From B8-G4 sp033720735 (GTDB taxonomy: Bacteria; Bacteroidota; Bacteroidia; Chitinophagales; Saprospiraceae), in assembly GCA_033720735.1 (NCBI GenBank), contig JAWWBX010000320.1, positions 1 to 5,164 of the forward strand: 5,164 bases of DNA, in the 5' to 3' direction. The translations under genes were made by a program, and so were the position numbers. The notes beneath the pieces were generated by a model. It did no database searches. It saw only the letters and a program-made list of their open reading frames with translations, and was not told the origin of the DNA. Within the stretch, counting starts at the first letter, position 1, and every line of letters starts with the position of its first letter. Shown here in pieces: positions 1 through 5,164 of the stretch.

Positions 1-1568
1 AGGGCGAAGTAATCGTCGGAGGGGAAGGAGCGGATCGGATCGAGGGATTCATTGGTTTCGTACACCGGAATGTAGTTGTCATTCTCGATGTCCTGATTGA
101 GGTGACGCATGTCGTAGGTGCCGTCGCCAAACAACAGCAAGAAACGGAACTCAGGATCCCGGTTCTTGAGCATGACCGCCAGGTTGCGGATCGCAGTGGC
201 ATCGACGCTGCCACCCGAAAACTCATTGTACACCTGCTGGATCGGCACTGCCTGAACCCGGTAGCCGCTGTGTGTGCGGCGGTGCTCCGCCAGCCGCATC
301 GCTGCTTCTTCAAAATCGGGATGATAGATGATCACCAGATCAGCGCCCGTGATGCCATGGAGGTTCTGATTGGGCACCTGGTCCACGTATTCCGGCCGTG
401 CAAAGTTGCCGTTCGGGTTGAATGCCAGGTACTCGCGTACCCGTGCCCCGGTCAGGGCGGCGAAACTGATCGTGTTGCCGCCGCTGCCGGTGAGCCGCTG
501 TACCGGAGTGAGGGGATCGGTGATATCCCAGACGACAGTTCCTGCACCTGCATTACTGATCGTATAGCGTGCCGACGTATGGTATTGTGATTCAATGTTC
601 CGGAAGGTCACCGACGGGGCGCGGAAGATGAGCTGCCGCGGTGCTTCCACCTGAATGAAATCGAGCCAGCCCGAACTGGTCGACCCGGCGACGGCAGGGT
701 AGCGGATGGTGATCGACTGGGCATCACCAGCGGCGAGGTAAGCACCAGAAATGCGACCGATGCGGGCATAGTCATCTTCGACGTTGCCGAGATTGACATG
801 GCTGATAAATTGCGAGAAGACCTGACCACCGGCATCGGCGTACACGTTGGACTGTACGCCGCTCCGACCGGCAAAATCCACCTCGAGGCGAACTTCGCTC
901 CCGGTCACGACATCTGGCACTTCGAGGGTATACGTCTTTTCGCGGGTCGCGGAGAATTCATCGCCAAACCACCTCTTGCCTGATCCGGGCGGCTGAAACT
1001 TGCCCAGCAGATTGACCCTGTCTATCTCACGGCGAACTCTTTCATCTGACGTGCTGACCTCCAGATCGGCTTGTGGCAGCGATGGTTCGGTAGCGATGGT
1101 CGCGGCATTGCCCCCGCCAATCCGGATGAAATAGTGATTGCGCTGATCATAGATGTTGCGCACCATAAAGTACCGGTCGTTATCATTGAGGTACCACCGG
1201 TCCGGGCCTTCAGCATAAAAAAGGATGAAATCGCCCTGGTTGAAGGTCCCGTCATCAAGGCCGGACCGCCACGCGTGGATCTCCTGGAGATCGGTCGTCA
1301 GGTTGGAGTCGATCTTTTGGGGCAAGGCACCACCGCGATTGCCGTAGATCCGGATTTGCCGGGCGTCGACACTGGCCGGACTGAGCCCCAGCTGCCCGGT
1401 GATAAAGGCATGGTCGATCTTGTAGACCCCTGCCTCGGCGACCGCAATCCGGTGCCACGTTCCACTGGCCAGGACCGACTCAGCCGGAAACTGCAGTTGG
1501 CTGTTGGCCGGCCATGACAGCGCGCAAAGCAATGAGAAAATACTGATCCCGCGTATGGTTCGTTTCAT
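1..1568 (-). CDS. porU: PorU, type IX secretion system sortase (C25/gingipain-like), N-terminal part only
   Basis: The reverse strand reads without a stop from ATG 1568-1566 to the left edge: 522 codons plus two bases. Residues 1-23 look like a Sec signal peptide (basic KRTIR, then ISIFSLLCAL, likely cut after ANS and before Gln24). The next ~380 residues are beta-rich, as in the PorU N-terminal region. From about residue 404 the sequence becomes typical PorU: GADLVIIYHPDFEEAA (408-423), AEHRRTHSGYRV (427-438), VYNEFSGGSVDATAIR (446-461), LLLFGDGTYD (477-486) and IPVYETNESLDP followed by FPSDDYFA (500-522). These match the start of the C25 peptidase domain. In the family PorU is a surface sortase that cleaves the C-terminal signal of T9SS cargo and attaches the protein to A-LPS. 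Family members are about 1,100-1,300 residues, so more than half is missing, including the catalytic His/Cys region and its own C-terminal domain. ATG 1568 is the only ATG after an in-frame stop (TAA, 1610-1608). No clear Shine-Dalgarno sequence precedes it. Confidence 0.9.
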   Translation of the reverse strand, partial: MKRTIRGISIFSLLCALSWPANSQLQFPAESVLASGTWHRIAVAEAGVYKIDHAFITGQLGLSPASVDARQIRIYGNRGGALPQKIDSNLTTDLQEIHAWRSGLDDGTFNQGDFILFYAEGPDRWYLNDNDRYFMVRNIYDQRNHYFIRIGGGNAATIATEPSLPQADLEVSTSDERVRREIDRVNLLGKFQPPGSGKRWFGDEFSATREKTYTLEVPDVVTGSEVRLEVDFAGRSGVQSNVYADAGGQVFSQFISHVNLGNVEDDYARIGRISGAYLAAGDAQSITIRYPAVAGSTSSGWLDFIQVEAPRQLIFRAPSVTFRNIESQYHTSARYTISNAGAGTVVWDITDPLTPVQRLTGSGGNTISFAALTGARVREYLAFNPNGNFARPEYVDQVPNQNLHGITGADLVIIYHPDFEEAAMRLAEHRRTHSGYRVQAVPIQQVYNEFSGGSVDATAIRNLAVMLKNRDPEFRFLLLFGDGTYDMRHLNQDIENDNYIPVYETNESLDPIRSFPSDDYFA

Positions 1569-1707
1569 CTGGGCGAATGTTGCGATCGGAAAACTGTTAT
1601 TGAAACGTTAAGAGGCCCGGGCTATTGCGAGGCAAATTAGCGTTTTCATGACAGTTGGCCTGATGGTGAAAAGACATTCAGATGCCTTTGTCATATCTTG
1701 GTCACAG
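1569..1707. promoter_or_regulatory. Divergent intergenic region between porU and porP
   Basis: These 139 bases separate two divergent starts, so promoters for both genes should lie here. Neither is convincing. On the minus strand, 1639-1633 reads TAATTTG, one base short of the Bacteroidota -7 element TAnnTTTG. On the plus strand, TATCTTGG (1694-1701) resembles it with one mismatch but sits only 7 bases before the porP ATG, and TTTG (1687-1690) is too close to serve as its -33 box. An 8-bp palindrome GCCCGGGC lies at 1615-1622. The right part (1648-1707) is open in the porP frame, so the region shrinks to 79 bases if porP starts at 1648. Confidence 0.45.
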
Positions 1708-2739
1708 ATGAAGCTGATATCAGCGATCAGAGTCGCGTTGGCGACATGCGGACTGGCGCTCCTCACCACCACCATTCCGCAGCAGGCACGGGGCCAGGAC
1801 CCCGTTCTCAGCCAGTTCTATTCGGCACCGCTCTTGCTCAACCCTGGTCTGGCGGGCATTACCTACGCACCCAATTTTGCCATCAATTACCGCAACCAGT
1901 GGCCGAATTTCAACAACGCATACCAGACCTACTCCGTGTCCTACGACCAGTTCTTTGAACCGATCAACAGCGGGATTGGCCTGTACATCCTGGCCGACGA
2001 TGCCGGGGATGGCATCCTCAAGACCACCAAGATCGGGGGTGCCTATTCGTACAATATCCGCATCAATTACGACTGGCGGATCAAGTGGGGGATTGAAGTC
2101 GGCGTAGTCCAGACACGCCTCGACTGGAACAAGCTGGTCTTCCTCGATCAGATCGACGAGGTCCTCGGGCCGGTCAGTCCCGGAGGTACGCCGTTCCCAA
2201 GCACGGAGGATATCCCGGAAAATCTGAGGATCAGCTATCTGGACCTGGCCACCGGAGGGGTGCTTTACAACCGCAGCTTCTACTTCGGCGTGGCGCTCAA
2301 GCACCTGAATACGCCCAGCCAGAGCTTCACAGATGTCAACACCAACCTGCAGGGAGGATTGCCGATCCGCTGGAGCGTGCATGCCGGGAGTGAAATTCCG
2401 ATTACCATAGGCAATAATCGGTTTTGGTCGCCGTTCATATCTCCGGGCATCATGTTTGTCGGCCAAGGGGCCAGCAGGCAGCTCAATGTTGGCACGTTTT
2501 TGGGATTTGGTGATTTCTATGGCGGTGTGTGGTATCGACATGCAAACAAGAATCCGGATGCAGTGATCGGTTCCTTCGGGTTCAGATCACAAAAGATCAG
2601 GATCACGTACAGCTACGATGCGACAATCTCCTCACTGTCATTGCGATCCGGAGGTGCTCATGAGGTGGGCATCGTCGTCAATCTGGACGATGGACGGCGC
2701 GAGTCGATCTACAATGACTGCTTCGGCATCTTTCGTTGA
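1708..2739 (+). CDS. porP: PorP/SprF-family type IX secretion outer-membrane protein
   Basis: This complete gene encodes 343 residues, a normal length for the PorP/SprF family (usually about 300-350). The mature N-terminus carries the family signature: QDPVLSQFYSAPLLLNPGLAG (two parts: QDPVLSQFYS at 30-39 and APLLLNPGLAG at 40-50), then YRNQWP (61-66) and TYSVSYDQFF (74-83). Later features are GIGLYILADDAGDG (89-102), YDWRIKWGIEVG (121-132), the beta-strand end YSYDATISSLSLRSGGAHEVGI (two parts, 301-310 and 311-321), and a C-terminus with Cys338 near a final Phe-Arg, recalling the usual C-P-x-F ending. Residues 1-29 form a Sec signal peptide (MKLISAIRV, hydrophobic core, ARG before Gln30). 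An in-frame ATG at 1648 would add 20 polar residues in front of it, and ATG 1663 is also possible; 1708 is chosen because it puts the signal peptide at the N-terminus. None of these starts has a clear ribosome binding site. The family forms beta-barrel outer-membrane proteins needed for T9SS function (PorP) or for export of particular cargo such as the adhesin SprB (SprF). Genomes carry many paralogs, so the symbol denotes the family, not proven orthology. Confidence 0.88.
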   Translation: MKLISAIRVALATCGLALLTTTIPQQARGQDPVLSQFYSAPLLLNPGLAGITYAPNFAINYRNQWPNFNNAYQTYSVSYDQFFEPINSGIGLYILADDAGDGILKTTKIGGAYSYNIRINYDWRIKWGIEVGVVQTRLDWNKLVFLDQIDEVLGPVSPGGTPFPSTEDIPENLRISYLDLATGGVLYNRSFYFGVALKHLNTPSQSFTDVNTNLQGGLPIRWSVHAGSEIPITIGNNRFWSPFISPGIMFVGQGASRQLNVGTFLGFGDFYGGVWYRHANKNPDAVIGSFGFRSQKIRITYSYDATISSLSLRSGGAHEVGIVVNLDDGRRESIYNDCFGIFR

Positions 2740-2759
2740 AATACAGGCGTTTATAAAAG

Positions 2760-2782
2760 TTTGTCAGTGTTGACAAAACACT
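2760..2782. repeat. Two overlapping perfect inverted repeats on the gldJ promoter
   Basis: The first repeat has arms TTTGTCA (2760-2766) and TGACAAA (2771-2777) around GTGT. The second has arms AGTGTT (2766-2771) and AACACT (2777-2782) around GACAA. Both are perfect. The first contains the whole -33 box and the second reaches the first base of the -7 box. Because they share bases they could not both form cruciforms, but either could be a dimer-binding operator. No T-run follows and the arms are AT-rich, so an intrinsic terminator for porP is unlikely. The regulator is unknown. Confidence 0.55.
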
Positions 2783-2789
2783 ATATTTG
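2760..2789 (+). promoter_or_regulatory. Bacteroidota-type promoter of gldJ
   Basis: TTTG at 2760-2763 and TATATTTG at 2782-2789 match the -33 (TTTG/TTG) and -7 (TAnnTTTG) elements known from Bacteroides and Flavobacterium. The spacer is 18 bases, slightly below the usual 19-21 but within reported variation. Transcription would begin near 2795, leaving a leader of about 20 bases before the gldJ ATG. The site begins 20 bases after the porP stop codon, so gldJ can be expressed independently of porP. Confidence 0.65.
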
Positions 2790-2802
2790 TGGGTCTTTTG
2801 AA

Positions 2803-2808
2803 AAAGGG
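2803..2808 (+). promoter_or_regulatory. Shine-Dalgarno-like site of gldJ
   Basis: AAAGGG lies 8 bases before the ATG at 2817. The surroundings are A-rich (AAAAAGGG, then GTAAAATG), as is common for initiation regions in this phylum. It supports 2817 as the gldJ start. Confidence 0.5.
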
Positions 2809-2816
2809 TCAGTAAA

Positions 2817-4319
2817 ATGAATAAGATTTTGTTGCTGTTTATCGGTGCCCTCGGGCTTCTCCTGGGTACCGCGTGTAAGCAGTCAGAGCGTTCGTCGACC
2901 ACCGGATGGAAGTACAACGACCAGGAGTGGGGCGGCTTCGAGCGCCTCGATTACGAAGGGCAGGCCACTGGCCCGAATCTCGTCCCGATCGAAGGGGGAA
3001 CCTTCAGCATGGGACAGACGGAAGAAGACGTCACCTATGAGTGGAACAACATCCCCCGCCGGGTGACCGTCGCCTCCTTCTACATGGACGAAACGGAAGT
3101 CTCCAATATCGACTACCGCGAGTTCCTGCACTGGACCAAGCGCGTGTATGGCGAAAGCTATCCGCAAGAGGTGCTCAGCATTCTGCCTGACACCCTCGTC
3201 TGGCGCGAAGAACTGGCATTCAACGAGCCGTTTGTCGAGACGTACTTCCGGCATCCGGGCTACGATGACTATCCCGTCGTGGGTGTCAGCTGGGATCAGG
3301 CCAACAAGTACACCAAATGGCGGACCAACCGGGTCAATGAGATGATCCTCATCGAACGGGGCATTCTCAATCCCAACACCCAGCAAAAAGATTCCGATCA
3401 GTTTGATACCGAAGCGTATCTCGCAGGTCAGTATCAGGGCAGCGTTGCCAAGAACCTGGAAGACAAGATGACCGGCGGTGAGCGCCAGGTGCGCTTTGAG
3501 GACGGCATCCTGCTTCCCGAGTATCGCCTGCCGACCGAGGCCGAGTGGGAATATGCCGCGCTGGCACTGATCGGCAACATTGTTTCTGAGAAAGACGAAC
3601 TGATCACCGACCGCAGGCTCTACGCGTGGAACGACAATACGGCGCGCTACAAAAAGCGCGACAAGTACCAGGGAAGCCTGCTGGCCAACTTCAAACGCAG
3701 CCGCGGGGACTACATGGGTATCGCAGGGCATCTCAACGATAATGCCCCCATCCCGGCGCCGGTACGTTCTTTCATGCCCAACGATTTCGGCCTCTACAAT
3801 ATGGCCGGCAACGTGAGCGAATGGACAGCTGACGTATATCGCCCGATGACAAGTGTGACCCTGCGCGACGTCGAAACGCACGACCTCAACCCGTTTCGGG
3901 GTAATGTCTTCAAGACAAAAGTCCTTGATGAGAATGGCAAGCCGGTCGAGAAAGACAGTCTGGGACATCTCCGCTACCGCATTGTGACGGATGAAGAAGC
4001 TGCCGAGCGGACCAACTACCAGGTGGGTTCAGCCGTAGACTACCTCGACGGCGACTCGATCAGTTTTGTGACCTACGATTACGGCGAGCATACCCTGATC
4101 AGCGATGATTCACGCGTGATCAAGGGAGGTTCGTGGGCAGACCGCTTGTTCTGGCTCTCTCCGGGCACTCGCAGGTTTATGGATCGCGACCAGTCGTCAA
4201 ACAAGGTCGGCTTCCGTTGTGCCATGACGCGGACCGGAGGCGCTTCCACGGATTCCTGGACCGGTGGTCTTGAATTCGGGAATCAGAAGAAGAAGAACGT
4301 CAAGCGCAGGTACAAGTAA
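2817..4319 (+). CDS. gldJ: GldJ, gliding motility / type IX secretion lipoprotein (FGE fold)
   Basis: This complete gene encodes 500 residues, somewhat shorter than Flavobacterium GldJ (about 560). MNKILLLFIGALGLLLGTAC is a lipoprotein signal peptide with Cys20 as the lipidated residue. An FGE-sulfatase (SUMF1-like) domain follows in several blocks: VPIEGGTFSMG (56-66), FYMDETEVSNIDYREF (88-103), YPVVGVSWDQANKYTKWR (152-169), YRLPTEAEWEYAA (236-248), NDFGLYNMAGNVSEWTADVY (322-341), and RVIKGGSW (433-440) with LSPGTRRFMDRD (447-458) and GFRCAM (465-470). Two long insertions (about 170-235 and 342-430) are typical of GldJ/GldK proteins. The active-site cysteines of true FGE, expected after GGSW, are absent; Cys468 is the only cysteine besides the lipid anchor. 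The C-terminus is very basic (KKKNVKRRYK). In the family GldJ is an outer-membrane lipoprotein that stabilises GldK and is needed for secretion and gliding. GldK is the main alternative, but gldK is normally followed by gldL, and here murF follows. It has its own promoter and a Shine-Dalgarno-like site. Confidence 0.85.
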   Translation: MNKILLLFIGALGLLLGTACKQSERSSTTGWKYNDQEWGGFERLDYEGQATGPNLVPIEGGTFSMGQTEEDVTYEWNNIPRRVTVASFYMDETEVSNIDYREFLHWTKRVYGESYPQEVLSILPDTLVWREELAFNEPFVETYFRHPGYDDYPVVGVSWDQANKYTKWRTNRVNEMILIERGILNPNTQQKDSDQFDTEAYLAGQYQGSVAKNLEDKMTGGERQVRFEDGILLPEYRLPTEAEWEYAALALIGNIVSEKDELITDRRLYAWNDNTARYKKRDKYQGSLLANFKRSRGDYMGIAGHLNDNAPIPAPVRSFMPNDFGLYNMAGNVSEWTADVYRPMTSVTLRDVETHDLNPFRGNVFKTKVLDENGKPVEKDSLGHLRYRIVTDEEAAERTNYQVGSAVDYLDGDSISFVTYDYGEHTLISDDSRVIKGGSWADRLFWLSPGTRRFMDRDQSSNKVGFRCAMTRTGGASTDSWTGGLEFGNQKKKNVKRRYK

Positions 4320-4338
4320 GAATTGAAAAGCAGATAAG

Positions 4339-4344
4339 AAGGAG
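4339..4344 (+). promoter_or_regulatory. Shine-Dalgarno sequence upstream of the murF hairpin
   Basis: AAGGAG is the best Shine-Dalgarno match in the window, but it is 38 bases before the murF ATG. The bases between can fold into the hairpin at 4345-4377. With the stem fully formed, only 5 unpaired bases (4378-4382) separate its base from the ATG, so folding would bring the site to a workable distance. It also precedes a GTG at 4355 by 10 bases, but that GTG is out of the murF frame and opens no recognisable gene. Confidence 0.4.
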
Positions 4345-4379
4345 AAAAGTCCCCGTGTCACCGATGCGGGGATTTTTTT
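4345..4379 (+). terminator. Terminator-like hairpin with T7 tail between gldJ and murF
   Basis: TCCCCGTGTC (4350-4359) pairs with GATGCGGGGA (4363-4372): ten pairs, two of them G-U, around the loop ACC. A G-U pair (4349/4373) and four A-U pairs (4345-4348 with 4374-4377) can extend the stem. Seven T residues (4373-4379) follow. This has the form of an intrinsic terminator 26 bases after the gldJ stop. It is odd because the T-run ends three bases before the murF ATG, leaving no room for a separate murF promoter after it. It may attenuate murF transcription or act on murF translation instead. Confidence 0.65.
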
Positions 4380-4382
4380 ATT

Positions 4383-5164
4383 ATGGCTCCCGTGTATCCG
4401 GACATCAACCACCTCTACAGCTTGTACCGGGCCCATCCCCGGGTCACCACCGACACCCGGCACATGGAACCGGGAGGTATCTTCTTTGCCCTGTCCGGTC
4501 CCAACTTTGACGGCAACGCCTTTGCCGGCCAGGCGATCGCCCGGGGAGCCGTCGCGGCGGTCGTGTCAGACCCCGGGCTCACAGGTTCCGCGTTTATCCA
4601 CGTGGAGGATCCGTTGTCGGCGCTGCAGGCGCTCGCCCGGTATCATCGGGCACAGCTGGATATTCCGGTGATCGGGATCACCGGCTCCAATGGCAAGACC
4701 ACGACCAAAGAACTGCTGCACCGTGTCCTCTCGGGCCGGTACCAGACCTTTGCCACGCGGGGCAACCTCAACAATCACATCGGGGTGCCGCTCTCATTGC
4801 TGGCCATCGACGACACGGTCGAGGTGGCAGTGATCGAAATGGGCGCGAATCATGTCGGTGAGATCCGGAGCCTGTGCAGCATGGCCCGGCCGACCCACGG
4901 GGTGATCACCAATATCGGTCAGGCACATCTGGAAGGGTTTGGCGGTATCGAAGGGATCAAACGCGGCAAGGCGGAGCTCTTTGACGCCCTGGCGGCGAAT
5001 GGGGGAGTCGCCTTTGTCCATGCCGGTCAACCACACCTGGATGATCTGTCGCAGCGTGTCGCACGCAGGGTGCTCTACCGCTTTGGCGATGTGCCGCACT
5101 GTGCACAGGACAGTGTGGTGCTTGTACGCGAAAAGGGAGCGGAGCAGATTGCTCTCCAGGTGTG
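4383..5164 (+). CDS. murF: MurF, UDP-N-acetylmuramoyl-tripeptide--D-alanyl-D-alanine ligase, N-terminal part only
   Basis: The gene runs off the right edge after 260 codons plus two bases; the family is about 430-450 residues. MurF is the cytoplasmic ATP-dependent ligase that adds D-Ala-D-Ala to the UDP-MurNAc-tripeptide and so completes the peptidoglycan precursor. Residues 1-90 are the UDP-substrate domain, with VTTDTRHMEPGGIFFALSG (21-39) and NFDGNAFA (41-48). The central ATPase domain shows the P-loop GITGSNGKTTTKE (98-110), then TRGNLNNHIGVPLSLL (125-140), EMGANHVGEI (152-161), TNIGQAHLEGFG (176-187) and GKAELFD (195-201), where Lys196 fits the carbamylated lysine of Mur ligases. The missing part is the rest of the central domain and the C-terminal dipeptide-binding domain. 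ATG 4383 is preferred because the alignable N-terminus (DINHLYSLY) begins at residue 7; GTG 4392 is the only close alternative. No Shine-Dalgarno sequence lies at the usual distance. I see no promoter of its own, so it is probably transcribed with gldJ through the hairpin. Confidence 0.93.
   Translation, partial: MAPVYPDINHLYSLYRAHPRVTTDTRHMEPGGIFFALSGPNFDGNAFAGQAIARGAVAAVVSDPGLTGSAFIHVEDPLSALQALARYHRAQLDIPVIGITGSNGKTTTKELLHRVLSGRYQTFATRGNLNNHIGVPLSLLAIDDTVEVAVIEMGANHVGEIRSLCSMARPTHGVITNIGQAHLEGFGGIEGIKRGKAELFDALAANGGVAFVHAGQPHLDDLSQRVARRVLYRFGDVPHCAQDSVVLVREKGAEQIALQV

Noticed and set aside
1071..1517. Open frame of 148 codons on the plus strand opposite porU, and a similar one at 102-590
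   Set aside because: Both lie antisense to the continuous PorU reading frame, which carries the recognisable motifs. Their products resemble no family I know.
1648..1707. Upstream ATG giving PorP 20 extra residues
   Set aside because: The extension would put polar residues before a clear Sec signal peptide, and no ribosome binding site supports ATG 1648. It remains possible but is less likely than 1708.
1720..2541. Open frame of 273 codons on the minus strand inside porP
   Set aside because: It is antisense to a well-supported PorP/SprF gene and its product has no signal peptide or known motif.
2760..2777. The inverted repeat after porP as an intrinsic terminator
   Set aside because: The arms are short and AT-rich, no T-run follows, and the repeat lies on a good promoter. 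An operator is a better reading.
2883..3968. Open frame of 361 codons on the minus strand inside gldJ
   Set aside because: It lies wholly antisense to a gene with clear family motifs and its translation shows no recognisable domain. Long antisense frames are expected opposite GC-biased coding sequence.
2817..4319. Assignment as GldK, or as an active sulfatase-modifying enzyme
   Set aside because: The catalytic cysteines are absent, which argues against an enzyme. The neighbours are porU and murF with no gldL, which favours GldJ over GldK, although the two are related.
4355..4366. GTG 4355 or ATG 4364 as the start of a small gene behind AAGGAG
   Set aside because: The frame runs through the hairpin and into murF out of phase, and its translation shows no recognisable protein.
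1..5164. CRISPR array, insertion sequence, tRNA or rRNA
   Set aside because: No repeated spacer pattern, transposase, terminal repeats or RNA gene was seen; almost all bases are in four known genes.

Overview
The window looks like chromosomal DNA from a Bacteroidota bacterium. Three of its four genes belong to the type IX secretion / gliding machinery (T9SS), which is essentially confined to that phylum. The upstream region of gldJ also carries a promoter that fits the Bacteroidota consensus (TTTG ... TAnnTTTG). The DNA looks fairly GC-rich for the phylum, and the GldJ and PorP sequences would suit a Saprospiria-like lineage. That placement is a guess from sequence character; no search was run.

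Layout. (1) Positions 1-1568, minus strand: the first 522 residues of PorU, the gingipain-like (peptidase C25 family) sortase of T9SS, running off the left edge before its catalytic residues. (2) Positions 1569-1707: a divergent intergenic region. (3) Positions 1708-2739, plus strand: a complete PorP/SprF-family outer-membrane protein. (4) Positions 2740-2816: a short spacer with a well-formed promoter, two overlapping perfect inverted repeats and a Shine-Dalgarno-like site. (5) Positions 2817-4319, plus strand: a complete GldJ lipoprotein, with a formylglycine-generating-enzyme (FGE) fold but no catalytic cysteine pair. (6) Positions 4320-4382: a purine-rich spacer ending in a terminator-like hairpin and a T7 run that stops three bases before the next start codon. 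(7) Positions 4383-5164, plus strand: the first 260 residues of MurF, running off the right edge.

How the genes fit together. T9SS carries proteins with a conserved C-terminal domain across the outer membrane. PorU removes that domain and attaches the cargo to the surface. GldJ is an outer-membrane lipoprotein facing the periplasm that supports the GldK ring and links secretion to gliding. PorP/SprF proteins are outer-membrane partners of the machine or of particular cargo. MurF completes the UDP-MurNAc-pentapeptide precursor of peptidoglycan. As I recall, porU, gldJ and murF are also neighbours in Flavobacterium. What differs here is the divergent orientation of porU and the PorP/SprF gene placed between porU and gldJ.

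I see no sign of a wholly new system. The most interesting points are regulatory: the palindromic DNA over the gldJ promoter, and the hairpin between a strong Shine-Dalgarno sequence and the murF start. No tRNA, rRNA, CRISPR array or insertion sequence was seen, and there is no gene-free stretch longer than 300 bases.
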